Position numbers and translations under genes: made by a program
Part shown: positions 1-7,795 of the stretch, in pieces
Layout of the letters: the number at the start of each line of letters is the position of its first letter
How positions within the stretch are numbered: the stretch's first letter is position 1
Notes under the pieces: generated by a model
Told to the model about the DNA's origin: nothing
Database searches by the model: none
The model's input: only the letters and a program-made list of their open reading frames with translations
Source of the DNA: Catellatospora bangladeshensis
Lineage (GTDB): Bacteria > Actinomycetota > Actinomycetes > Mycobacteriales > Micromonosporaceae
DNA length: 64,000 nucleotides
Assembly (NCBI RefSeq): GCF_016862575.1
Contig: NZ_BONF01000020.1
Location: forward strand, 179,606 to 243,605
Reading direction: 5' to 3'

Positions 1-1050
1 CAGCCCGATCGCGATGAGCCCGCGCCCGACGCGGGTCACGATCGGTCCGCCGAGGCTCGCCGACACCGCCGAGCCCAGCGCGAACGGCAGCGTCGCGATG
101 CCCGCCTGCAGCGCGGTGTAGTGCAGACCCTGCTGGAGGTACAGCGTGAAGATGAAGAAGATCGCGGTGAACCCGGCGAAGTAGGCCAGGCTCAGCAGCG
201 CGCCCAGGCTGTACGACCGCCGCCGGAACAGGCCCAGGTCGACCATCGGGTGCCGCCCGGTGCGCGCGTACTTCCGCTCCCACGCGATGAACCCGGCCAG
301 CACGGCGACCCCGGCCACCAGCAGCAGCCACTTGCTGCGCCCGACCCACGTCTGCTCCTGGATCAGCGGCAGCAGCACCAGCACCACGCCGAGCGCGAGC
401 AGCACCACCCCCACCGGGTCGAAGCTCTCCCGGCGGCGCTGCTCGTCGCAGCTCTTCGGGATGAAGCGGTACGCCAGGAAGATCGCCAGCGCGCCCACCG
501 GGATGTTGACGTAGAAGACCCAGCGCCAGCCCTCGGTGACCCCGGCGGCCTGGATCAGCAGCCCGCCGATGAGCGGCCCGACGGCCGTGGAGATGCCGAC
601 CGTCGCGCCGAGCATGCCGAACGCGCGACCGCGCTCGGCGCCCCGGAACAGCTGCTGGATCAGGCCGCTGATCTGCGGGTTGATGATGCCGCCCGCCGCA
701 CCCTGGATCACCCTGGCGACGACCAGCCACAGCGCGCCCCGGGCCAGTCCGGCCGCGGCGCTGGCGAGGGTGAACAGGGCGACCCCGGCCACGAACGCGT
801 TGCGCCGGCCGTGCATGTCGCCGAACCGCCCGGCCGGCACGAGCAGCAGTCCGAACGCGAGCGCGTACCCCGAGACGACCCACTGCAGGGCGCTGTCGGA
901 GGCGTGCAGGCCCTCCCGGATGGACGGCAGCGCGACGTTGACGATGCTGACGTCGAGCAGGGCCATGAACCCGCCCACGAGGCACACGGACAGCGCCCGC
1001 CAGCGACGCGGATCGGGTGTGTAGCCGTCCCCGCCGCCGCTCGTTCGCAC
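1..1050 (-). CDS. MFS multidrug exporter, DHA2 (EmrB/QacA) type, cut by window edge
   Basis: Reads right to left from a GTG at 1050 and is still open at base 1, so 350 codons of a protein normally about 450-500 aa are present. After a short polar start the first helix contains GGFMALLDVSIVNVALPSI, the classic DHA2 first-helix signature (D-x-S-I-V-N-V-A-L-P), followed by ALQWVVSGYALAFGLLLVPAG and RFGDMHGRR, the MFS loop 2-3 motif. Family members are proton-driven drug exporters in the cytoplasmic membrane with 12-14 helices; the substrate cannot be told here. The GTG is chosen because TACGCT lies 7 nt upstream, giving a leaderless start. cutA lies upstream on the same strand. Confidence 0.85.
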   Translation of the reverse strand, partial: MRTSGGGDGYTPDPRRWRALSVCLVGGFMALLDVSIVNVALPSIREGLHASDSALQWVVSGYALAFGLLLVPAGRFGDMHGRRNAFVAGVALFTLASAAAGLARGALWLVVARVIQGAAGGIINPQISGLIQQLFRGAERGRAFGMLGATVGISTAVGPLIGGLLIQAAGVTEGWRWVFYVNIPVGALAIFLAYRFIPKSCDEQRRRESFDPVGVVLLALGVVLVLLPLIQEQTWVGRSKWLLLVAGVAVLAGFIAWERKYARTGRHPMVDLGLFRRRSYSLGALLSLAYFAGFTAIFFIFTLYLQQGLHYTALQAGIATLPFALGSAVSASLGGPIVTRVGRGLIAIGL

Positions 1051-1057
1051 AGGTCAG

Positions 1058-1063
1058 AGCGTA
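1058..1063 (-). promoter_or_regulatory. -10 hexamer TACGCT of the MFS gene
   Basis: TACGCT ends 7 nt before the GTG start of the MFS gene, the geometry of a leaderless actinobacterial promoter. Confidence 0.5.
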
Positions 1064-1108
1064 TCCACCGGGTGGGCGGTCGCGTCGGGTTTCGACCACC
1101 CCGGCCCG

Positions 1109-1429
1109 TTACGGCAGCGTCTGGTCGGTGATCCAGGCGAGGTAGGCCGGGTTGCCCGCGAGGATCGGGACGCAGAGGACCTCAGGCGTGTCGTACGGGT
1201 GCGCGTCGAGCAGGTGCCGCTCCAGGGCGGCGTACCCGGCGGCGGTGGTCTTCAGCACGATCACCCACTCCTCGGCCTCCTCGACCGCGCCCTGCCAGCG
1301 GTAGGTGCTCGTGATCGGCCCGCCGACCTGCGCGCACGCGGCGAGCCTCGCCGTGACCGCGGAACGCGCCAGCTCCTGCGCCGCCGCCCGGCCGTCCACG
1401 GTCGTGACCACCTGTACGAACTCGCCCAT
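1109..1429 (-). CDS. cutA: CutA1-family divalent-cation tolerance protein
   Basis: The 106-residue protein matches the usual CutA1 length. It has the family features: an early strand with VQVVTTVDGRAAAQELA, a central LAACAQV-x4-TSTYRWQG stretch, EEWVIVLKTT, then HPYDTPEVLCVPI and a closing YLAWI. CutA1 forms very stable cytosolic trimers with a ferredoxin-like fold; it is linked genetically to copper and other metal tolerance in E. coli, but the biochemical role is unsettled. An ATG 7 codons further upstream exists; the internal ATG at 1429 is preferred because TAGCGT sits 7 nt upstream (leaderless) and the resulting length fits the family. It precedes the MFS gene by 58 nt on the same strand. 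Confidence 0.88.
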   Translation of the reverse strand: MGEFVQVVTTVDGRAAAQELARSAVTARLAACAQVGGPITSTYRWQGAVEEAEEWVIVLKTTAAGYAALERHLLDAHPYDTPEVLCVPILAGNPAYLAWITDQTLP

Positions 1430-1436
1430 GCCCGTC

Positions 1437-1442
1437 ACGCTA
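1437..1442 (-). promoter_or_regulatory. -10 hexamer TAGCGT of cutA
   Basis: TAGCGT lies 7 nt before the ATG at 1429 and decides the start of cutA; the upstream ATG at 1450 overlaps this promoter. Confidence 0.5.
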
Positions 1443-1515
1443 GTGCGCATCGCGGGGCGGGCTCCACCCGTGGCGGCGGTGGCGTGCGTGTACCCGTCGA
1501 GGAGGCGTCGACGCC

Positions 1516-1580
1516 GCAGTTTCCCCGAAAGTGCAGCCTCTTCGACCGTCGAGGCTGCAGTCTCCCCGAAGCTGCGGCTG
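1516..1580. repeat. Pair of small imperfect palindromes flanking a 9-bp hairpin
   Basis: A unit of the form GCAGTTTCCCCGAAAGTGC (itself an imperfect palindrome around CCC) begins at 1516 and recurs slightly altered from 1557 (GCAGTCTCCCCGAAGCTGC). Between them TGCAGCCTC at 1532-1540 pairs with GAGGCTGCA at 1551-1559. The block lies in the gap between cutA and the lipoprotein gene and may act as a terminator for the latter; whether the unit recurs elsewhere in the genome cannot be seen here. Confidence 0.5.
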
Positions 1581-1598
1581 CCGCAGGAGCGGCGCGGG

Positions 1599-1943
1599 TC
1601 AGCTGGCCGCGCGGGAGATCTCGACGACGACCTGGCTGTCGGTGACCGAGGTGACCTTGGCGCTGAAGTCGCCTACGTTGACGCCGTCGCCGCGCTGGAT
1701 GGTGACCTGCTGGCCGCCCACCTTCAGGGTGGCCGACGTGTCGTCGGCGCTGACCAGCTGCACCTCGATGCCGAGGATCGAGATCTTCGCGTTGGTCACG
1801 TTTCGCTCGAACGTGATGGTGCAGGTGCTGGTGCTGCAGCTGGCCGTCGCGCCCTCGCCGCTGCACCCCGCCAGCGCGCCGCCGGTGAGCGCCGCCACGA
1901 GCGCAGCGGTCGCGGTGAGCCGGGCCATCCTCCGTGCGAACAT
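1599..1943 (-). CDS. Small secreted lipoprotein of unknown function
   Basis: The 114-residue product starts with basic residues (RRMAR), a hydrophobic stretch and the lipobox LAGC, so it should be lipid-anchored on the outer face of the membrane. The mature part of about 90 residues has two cysteines close together (CSTSTC) and a run of alternating hydrophobic and polar segments that suggests a small beta-rich domain. No family is recognised. The start at 1943 is chosen because TATGAT lies 7 nt upstream (leaderless); another ATG in frame at 1955 overlaps that hexamer. It is divergent from the inositol-phosphatase gene. Confidence 0.7.
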   Translation of the reverse strand: MFARRMARLTATAALVAALTGGALAGCSGEGATASCSTSTCTITFERNVTNAKISILGIEVQLVSADDTSATLKVGGQQVTIQRGDGVNVGDFSAKVTSVTDSQVVVEISRAAS

Positions 1944-1950
1944 GTACGCG

Positions 1951-1956
1951 ATCATA
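1951..1956 (-). promoter_or_regulatory. -10 hexamer TATGAT of the lipoprotein gene
   Basis: TATGAT lies 7 nt upstream of the ATG at 1943; a strong match to the TANNNT consensus. Confidence 0.5.
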
Positions 1957-1975
1957 GACCGCCGGTGATAGGGAT

Positions 1976-2776
1976 GTGACGATGATCGACCAGGTCGTGA
2001 GCGTGTTGCGGGAGACCGCGGAGACGGTGGTCCTGCCGAGGTTCCGCAACCTGGCCGACGGGGAGATCGTCGAGAAGAGCCCGGGTGACCTGGTCACCGT
2101 CGCCGACCGCGAGGCCGAGGTGGTGCTGTCGGCGCGGCTCGCGGCGCTGCTGCCGGGCTCGCTGGTGGTGGGCGAGGAGGCGGTCGCGGCGGACCCGTCG
2201 GTGCTGGCCCGGATGAGCGACGACGGCCCGGTATGGGTGATCGACCCGATCGACGGCACCGGCAACTTCGCCGCGGGGCGGGAGCCGTTCGGGATGATGG
2301 TGGCGCTGATGCGGGGCGGCGTGCCGGTGCTCGCGGTGATCTACGAGCCGGTGCCGGACATGGTGACGGTCGCCGAGTCCGGGTCGGGCTCCTATATAGA
2401 CGGCGCGCGCATGGTGCTGGACCACACCCCGCTCGGCCCGGACGAGCTGCGCGGCGCGGTGATGACGAAGTACCTGCCGCCGCAGGTGCGGGAGCAGGTG
2501 GAGGCGCGCCTGCCGAAGCTGTCGGAGGCGATCCCGGGGCTGCGCTGCGCCGCGCGGGAGTATCCGGAGCTGCTGCGCCAGACCCGGCACTTCGCCATGT
2601 TCTGGCGGGCCAAGCCGTGGGACCACGCGCCGGGCACGCTGGTGATCCGCGAGGCGGGCGGGGTGGTCAAGCACTTCGACGGGGCTGATTACGACCCGGT
2701 GCATCCGCGCGAGGGGCTCGTCGTCTGTCGTGACGATGCGGTGTTTGGGCTGGTACGGAGCGTGTTGCTGGCGTGA
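1976..2776 (+). CDS. Inositol monophosphatase family phosphatase
   Basis: 266 aa with the family's metal-site motifs in order: GEEAV around residue 66, WVIDPIDGTGNF around 87-98 (the DPIDGT signature), and WDHAPG near 213 (WDxAxG). These coordinate Mg2+ for hydrolysis of small phosphate esters such as inositol-1-phosphate, histidinol phosphate or PAP; the sequence does not decide which. The enzyme is cytosolic. The GTG at 1976 and an ATG at 1982 are both possible starts. It is divergent from the lipoprotein gene by 32 nt. A second, distinct family member, CysQ-like, lies at 63028. Confidence 0.85.
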   Translation: MTMIDQVVSVLRETAETVVLPRFRNLADGEIVEKSPGDLVTVADREAEVVLSARLAALLPGSLVVGEEAVAADPSVLARMSDDGPVWVIDPIDGTGNFAAGREPFGMMVALMRGGVPVLAVIYEPVPDMVTVAESGSGSYIDGARMVLDHTPLGPDELRGAVMTKYLPPQVREQVEARLPKLSEAIPGLRCAAREYPELLRQTRHFAMFWRAKPWDHAPGTLVIREAGGVVKHFDGADYDPVHPREGLVVCRDDAVFGLVRSVLLA

Positions 2777-2913
2777 ACAACTTTTCAGTCCCGGCGACGC
2801 TGCGGTAATCTGCGACGCGGCCGCGCGTCTGCGGGTGCCCCCGACTCCCGTGGCGGCCGCCGCCGCGTGCACCCCGCTCCCTCCTTCGCGGCGTGAGACG
2901 GAAGGATCCATCC

Positions 2914-3960
2914 GTGACCCTGACGGTGCGCCCCCGCCGACGGTTCAGGTCCGTTCCCGCGTTCCTCGTTTCGGCGCTCGCCGCCGCCGTGCTGGTGACG
3001 GGCGTGCCGTCCGCCGCGATGGCCGAGCCCAACGAGGTCGGCTCCAGCAAGGTCGCGCAGATGCGCAAGACCCTCGACAGCGCCGCGGCGCAGTACCTGG
3101 AGGCCGAGGGCCTGCTGGAGGCGTCCAAGACGCAGCAGCGGGAGCTCAACCAGAAGCTGGCCGCCGCGGAGAACCGCTACGCGCGCTCCCGGGCGAGCAT
3201 CGTGAAGTACGCCGCGGAGGCGTACAAGAGCGGGCGCCTCGGGGTCGTCGGGGTCATGCTGAACGCGACCTCGCCGGACGAGTTCATGAGCCGGACGGCG
3301 GCGCTGGAGCGGATGACCGCCCGCGACGAGGCCCGGATCAGCGAGTTCGTCGCCGCGCGCACAGAGATCGACCAGACCAAGGGCGCGATCGACGCCCAGG
3401 TCAAGGAGCAGTCGAAGCAGCTGGCGGAGATGACGAAGCTGCGCAAGGCGACCGAGCGGGCGCTGTCGGCGGTGGGCGGCTACGCCGTCGACGGCTGGGT
3501 GGACCCGTACGCGCCGACCGCCGCGGCGGCCAAGCGCAACCGGGACGGCAGCTGGCCGAAGGAGAGCTGCTCGGTCGACGACCCCACGCCGGCGAACGGC
3601 TGCATCACCCCGCGTACGAAGCACGCGCTCCTGCAGGCGCAGCGGTGGTACCACTACTACGTCTCCTGCTACCGCCCCGGTGACATGTACGAGCACCCCA
3701 AGGGCCGGGCCTGCGACTTCTCCTCGGAGCCGAACGGCTTCAAGAACTTCTCCTCCAGGGGTGAGAACAAGCTCTACGGCGACAAGCTGGCGTCGTTCTT
3801 CGTGAAGAACGCGAACCGGCTGGGCGTGATGTACGTGATCTGGTACTGCAAGGTCTGGGTGGCCGGTTCCGGGTGGAAGCACTACTCGGCGGCGGGCGGC
3901 AACTGCGGCGACTCACCGGCCGGCGACCACACCAACCACGTGCACGTGTCCATCCTCTAG
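2914..3960 (+). CDS. Secreted coiled-coil protein with a peptidase M15-like C-terminal domain
   Basis: The N-terminus has arginines followed by FLVSALAAAVLVTGVPSAAMA, a signal peptide with an AxA cleavage site before EPNEV. Residues of roughly 45-180 form a long heptad-rich coiled coil (KTLDSAAAQYLEAEGLLEASKTQ and onwards), as in NlpC/P60 and M23 cell-wall proteins. The C-terminal part, from about 200 on, has EHPKGRACDF and DHTNHVHVSIL, a pattern like the H-x6-D and H-x-H zinc ligands of M15/VanY peptidases; this resembles the ARB_07466-like domain. A peptidoglycan-linked role is inferred; activity is not shown. GTG 2914 is chosen over GTG 2893 because GGAAGGA ends 7 nt before it. Confidence 0.75.
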   Translation: MTLTVRPRRRFRSVPAFLVSALAAAVLVTGVPSAAMAEPNEVGSSKVAQMRKTLDSAAAQYLEAEGLLEASKTQQRELNQKLAAAENRYARSRASIVKYAAEAYKSGRLGVVGVMLNATSPDEFMSRTAALERMTARDEARISEFVAARTEIDQTKGAIDAQVKEQSKQLAEMTKLRKATERALSAVGGYAVDGWVDPYAPTAAAAKRNRDGSWPKESCSVDDPTPANGCITPRTKHALLQAQRWYHYYVSCYRPGDMYEHPKGRACDFSSEPNGFKNFSSRGENKLYGDKLASFFVKNANRLGVMYVIWYCKVWVAGSGWKHYSAAGGNCGDSPAGDHTNHVHVSIL

Positions 3961-4122
3961 CTGTTCACGACATCACTTCGGCGGCTGTTGTGGGTCCGGC
4001 CCACATGGCTGCGTGTGAGGTGTCTCTCTAGCGTGGTCCGCGACCACGAGGTTGACCCACTCCGGCAACGCTGCGGAAACGAACCTCGCGGCATCGGCAG
4101 GACCACTCAATGAGGAGATGCA

Positions 4123-5349
4123 GTGAGCGAGCGCAGCAGACTGCACATTTTTGCGCAGAATGTCGGATTGTCCCGGCGGGTACTCGTCGCGTCCACGGTC
4201 GCCGCCGCCCTGCTGGCCGCGGCCGGTTGCAGCAGCCCGCAGGAGGCGGCGCAGGGCGGGGAGGACGCGCCGGTCAAGGTCGGCCTGGTCTACTCCCAGT
4301 CCGGCGCCCTGGCCAGCTACGGCAAGCAGTACATCGACGGCTTCAAGGCCGGGCTGGCGCAGGCCACCAACGGCACCAACAAGGTCAACGGGCGCACGAT
4401 CGAGCTGCTGGAGGCCGACGACGCCGGTGACCCGGCCAAGGCGGTCACCGCGGCGAAGGACATGCTCGGCAAGGGCGTCAAGATCCTGGCCGGCTCGGCG
4501 TCCTCCGGGGTCGCGCTGCAGGTCGCGCCGATCGCCGCGCAGAACAAGACGCTGTTCATCTCCGGCCCCGCCGCCACCGACGGCGTCACCGGCGTGAACC
4601 GCTACACGTTCCGCTCGGGCCGCCAGTCGTACCAGGACGTGCTCGCCGCGAAGTCGTTCATCGGCGACGCGGCCGGCAAGAAGGTCGTGGTGTTCGCGCA
4701 GGACAGCGCGTTCGGCAAGGCCAACGAGGCCGCGGTCACCGCCGTCATCGGCGGCGCGGGCGCCAAGGTCTCCTCGATCCTGGTGCCGGCCAGCGCGACC
4801 GACTTCACCCCGTTCGCCGACCAGGTCAACACGGCCAAGCCGGACCTGCTCTTCGTGGCCTGGGCGGGCACCACCGCCACCGCCATGTGGGGCGCGCTGG
4901 ACCAGCAGGGCGTGCTCACCAGCACCACCGTGGTGACCGGCCTGGACCAGAAGGCGTCGTACCCGGTGTTCGGCGCGGCGGGCGAGAAGATCTCGTTCCT
5001 GTCGCACTACTTCGACGGCGCGACCAGCAACGAGGCCGCCAAGGCGGCGTCGGCGAAGATCACCGGCGGGCTGGACCTGTTCTCGCCGGACGGCTTCAAC
5101 GCCGCGCAGATGGTGGTGCGGGCGATCGCCGAGGGCGGCGACGACGTGGAGAAGATGATCACCGCGCTGGAGGGCTGGAGCTTCGACGGGGTCAAGGGCA
5201 AGATGACCATCCGCAAGGACGACCACGCCATGCTCCAGCCGATGTTCCAGGTCAAGCTCGTGGGCTCCGGCGCCGCGGCCAAGCCGCAGCTGGTCAAGGA
5301 GCTGGCCCCGGAAGAGGTCACCCCGCCCGCCGTGGCGATGAAGAGCTGA
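4123..5349 (+). CDS. ABC transporter substrate-binding lipoprotein, branched-chain amino-acid (LivJ) type
   Basis: 408 aa. A basic N-terminus, hydrophobic segment and lipobox LAAAGC mark a lipoprotein. The mature protein begins with PVKVGLVYSQSGALASYGKQ, the opening of periplasmic-binding family 6 proteins, and continues with the two-lobed pattern (ELLEADDAGDP, ILAGSASSGV, KKVVVFAQDSAFG). It should deliver amides or branched-chain amino acids to the importer encoded downstream. The GTG start follows GAGGAG with good spacing. It is the first gene of a five-gene operon and ends 3 nt before the next start. Confidence 0.9.
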   Translation: MSERSRLHIFAQNVGLSRRVLVASTVAAALLAAAGCSSPQEAAQGGEDAPVKVGLVYSQSGALASYGKQYIDGFKAGLAQATNGTNKVNGRTIELLEADDAGDPAKAVTAAKDMLGKGVKILAGSASSGVALQVAPIAAQNKTLFISGPAATDGVTGVNRYTFRSGRQSYQDVLAAKSFIGDAAGKKVVVFAQDSAFGKANEAAVTAVIGGAGAKVSSILVPASATDFTPFADQVNTAKPDLLFVAWAGTTATAMWGALDQQGVLTSTTVVTGLDQKASYPVFGAAGEKISFLSHYFDGATSNEAAKAASAKITGGLDLFSPDGFNAAQMVVRAIAEGGDDVEKMITALEGWSFDGVKGKMTIRKDDHAMLQPMFQVKLVGSGAAAKPQLVKELAPEEVTPPAVAMKS

Positions 5350-5352
5350 CCT

Positions 5353-6192
5353 GTGGACCACCCCTCCCCGGGTCTCGCCGAGGCTGTGTCCCTGCCCGAA
5401 CAGCGGCAGGGGCACGGCCTCGGCCCCGCTGAGACCCAAGATGAAGCGGTACTGGCGACCGAGGGCCTGACCTGGCGCATCGGTGAGGTCGCCATCGTCG
5501 ACGGCGTGAGCCTGCGGCTGCGGGCCGGGGAGTTCCTCGGCGTGATCGGCCCCAACGGCGCGGGCAAGACCTCGCTGTTCAACCTGATCTCGGGCCTGCG
5601 TGCGGTGACCGCCGGCCGGGTGCTGCTGCACGGCGCGGACATCACCGCGCTGCCGCCGCACCGCCGCGCCCGCCGCGGCCTCGGCCGCACCTTCCAGTCC
5701 TCGTCGGTGTTCGGCGGCCTGTCCGTACGCGAGAACGTCCGGCTGGCCGTGCAGGCGCAGCGTGGTGGCTCGATGGCCCTGTGGCGGCGCGCCTCGGCAT
5801 ACCGCGAGGTCGCCGAGCGGGCCGACGAGTGCCTGGCCACGGTAGGGCTGGCCGGTCGCGGCGAGGTGCTCGCGGGCACCCTGGCGCACGGCGAGAAGCG
5901 CAAGCTGGAGATCGCGCTGCTGCTCGCGGGCGAGCCGTCGGTGCTGCTGCTCGACGAGCCCATGGCCGGCGTGTCCGCGGAGGACGTGCCGGAGCTGGTC
6001 GAGGTGATCCGGGGCCTGACCGCCCACAGCGACCGCAGCGTGCTCATGGTGGAGCACCACATGGACGTGATCCTCGGGCTGGCCGACCGCCTCGCGGTGA
6101 TGCACCACGGCGCGCTGCTGGCCTGCGACACCCCGGACGCGGTGATGGCCGACGCCACCGTGCAGGAGGCATACCTGGGGGAGGGCCTGTGA
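5353..6192 (+). CDS. livG: ABC transporter ATP-binding protein, LivG type
   Basis: 279 aa with Walker A GPNGAGKT, a Q-loop in GRTFQSSSVF, the short signature LAHGEKRKLEIA typical of LivG (LSxG replaced), Walker B VLLLDEPMAG and the switch histidine in MVEHHMD. It energises uptake with LivF, probably of amino acids or related amides. About 35 extra N-terminal residues, rich in Gln and Pro, precede the domain; an internal start is possible. It overlaps the next gene by 4 nt (GTGA), indicating translational coupling. Confidence 0.9.
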   Translation: MDHPSPGLAEAVSLPEQRQGHGLGPAETQDEAVLATEGLTWRIGEVAIVDGVSLRLRAGEFLGVIGPNGAGKTSLFNLISGLRAVTAGRVLLHGADITALPPHRRARRGLGRTFQSSSVFGGLSVRENVRLAVQAQRGGSMALWRRASAYREVAERADECLATVGLAGRGEVLAGTLAHGEKRKLEIALLLAGEPSVLLLDEPMAGVSAEDVPELVEVIRGLTAHSDRSVLMVEHHMDVILGLADRLAVMHHGALLACDTPDAVMADATVQEAYLGEGL

Positions 6193-6908
6193 GCGCGCTC
6201 CTGGAAGTGAACGATCTCTCTGTCCGCATCGCGGGCCTGCACATCCTGCAGGGCGTGTCCTTCTCGGTGGCGCCGTCCGGGGTGACCGTGCTGCTCGGGC
6301 GCAACGGCGTGGGCAAGTCGACCACGCTGCGCGCGATCCTCGGGCTGACCCCGCGCAACGGCGCGGCCACCGGCTCGGTGCGGCTGGGTGGCGAGGAGAT
6401 CCTCGGCCGCCCCACGCACGGCCTGGTCAAGGCGGGTCTGGGCTTCGTGCCGGAGGACCGGTGTGTGTTCGCCGGGCTCACCGTCGCGGAGAACCTTCGG
6501 CTGGCCGAGCGCACCTCGACCCCGGACTACGACCTGGTGTTCAAGCTGTTCCCGGAGCTGTCCAAGCGCTCCCGGCAGCGGGCCGGGTCGCTGTCCGGCG
6601 GCCAGCAGCAGATGCTGTCGCTGGGCCGGGTGCTGCTCAACGACAACCGCCTGCTGCTCATCGACGAGCCGACCAAGGGCCTGGCGCCCAAGGTCGTCAC
6701 CGAGGTGGCCGAGGCACTGGAGCGGGCCGCGTCGGCCGTGCCGGTGCTGCTGGTCGAGCAGAACCTGGCGGTGGTACGCAGGCTCGCCGGTGACGCCGTG
6801 GTGATCGCCGCGGGCCAGGTGGCCTGGACCGGCCGGGGCGGCGAGCTGCTGGCCGACCCGGAGCTGACCAGATCGCTGCTGTCCGTCAACGCCGCCGGGG
6901 GGCACTGA
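6189..6908 (+). CDS. livF: ABC transporter ATP-binding protein, LivF type
   Basis: 239 aa, starting at a GTG that overlaps the livG stop. Walker A GRNGVGKST, LivF-type GFVPEDRCVF, signature LSGGQQQML, Walker B LLIDEPTKGLAP and H-loop region VEQN (the family uses VEQN here). It forms the ATPase heterodimer with LivG on the cytoplasmic face of the importer. Its stop shares bases with the ATG of the permease gene. Confidence 0.9.
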   Translation: MSALLEVNDLSVRIAGLHILQGVSFSVAPSGVTVLLGRNGVGKSTTLRAILGLTPRNGAATGSVRLGGEEILGRPTHGLVKAGLGFVPEDRCVFAGLTVAENLRLAERTSTPDYDLVFKLFPELSKRSRQRAGSLSGGQQQMLSLGRVLLNDNRLLLIDEPTKGLAPKVVTEVAEALERAASAVPVLLVEQNLAVVRRLAGDAVVIAAGQVAWTGRGGELLADPELTRSLLSVNAAGGH

Positions 6909-7795
6909 TGTCGACCGTCATCCTGATGACCGTCACCGGCCTCGGCCTGGCGGCGCTGTACTTCCTCGTCGCCTCGGGCCTGTCGCTCGTGTTCGGCCTG
7001 GCCGACGTGCTCAACTTCGCGCACGGGCTGTTCCTGTCCGTCGGCGCGTACGCCACCTGGTGGGCGGCGGGCAACCTGCCCGGCGCGGGCGCCGAGGGCT
7101 GGGGCTTCGTGCTCGCGGTCGCGTTCGGCGTGCTCGCGGGCACGGTCGTGGCGTCCCTCGTCGAGCTGGTCATGATCAGGCCGCTCTACTCGCGCACCAT
7201 CGAGCAGGTGCTGGTCACGGTCGGACTGTCGCTGGCCGGGGTGGCCGCGCTGCAGGCCGGGTTCGGCGCGGACCCGCGCCCGTTCCCGCGCCCGGCGTGG
7301 ACGCAGCAGGTGGTGACCATCGCGGGTGCCCGGGTGCCCATGGACCGGCTGCTGCTCATCGTCGCGGCGCTGGTGGTGCTCGGCGCGCTGCTGGCCTTCC
7401 TGCGCTGGACCCGGTACGGCCTGATCATCCGGGCGGGCGTGGAGAACCGGGAGATGGTCACCGCGCTCGGCATCGACGTGCGCAAGGCGTTCACGCTGGT
7501 CTTCGCGATCGGCGGGGCCGCCGCGGCGCTGGCCGGCGCGCTGGCCGGGGTCTACTCCGGCAGCGTCTCGCCGACCAGCGGCTCCTCCCTGCTGATCTTC
7601 GCGTTCATCGTGGTGGTGATCGGCGGCATGGGCTCGGTGCTGGGCTCGGCGGCCGCCGCCGTCGCGGTGGGCCTGCTCCAGCAGTTCGTCAACTACTACG
7701 GCGGCTCGGGCGCCGGAGACGTCTGCGTGGTCGCCCTGCTGGCCCTCGTGCTGCTGTGGCGTCCCGCGGGCCTGGCCGGGAAGGCGGCGGCATGA
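6908..7795 (+). CDS. livH: Branched-chain amino-acid type ABC permease, LivH type
   Basis: 295 aa, mostly hydrophobic, with about eight membrane segments. The N-terminal ASGLSLVFGLADVLNFAHG and the loop NREMVTALGIDVRKAF are hallmarks of LivH permeases, the latter being the coupling helix that touches the ATPase. It forms the translocation pore with LivM. The start ATG overlaps the livF stop by one base. Confidence 0.9.
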   Translation: MSTVILMTVTGLGLAALYFLVASGLSLVFGLADVLNFAHGLFLSVGAYATWWAAGNLPGAGAEGWGFVLAVAFGVLAGTVVASLVELVMIRPLYSRTIEQVLVTVGLSLAGVAALQAGFGADPRPFPRPAWTQQVVTIAGARVPMDRLLLIVAALVVLGALLAFLRWTRYGLIIRAGVENREMVTALGIDVRKAFTLVFAIGGAAAALAGALAGVYSGSVSPTSGSSLLIFAFIVVVIGGMGSVLGSAAAAVAVGLLQQFVNYYGGSGAGDVCVVALLALVLLWRPAGLAGKAAA

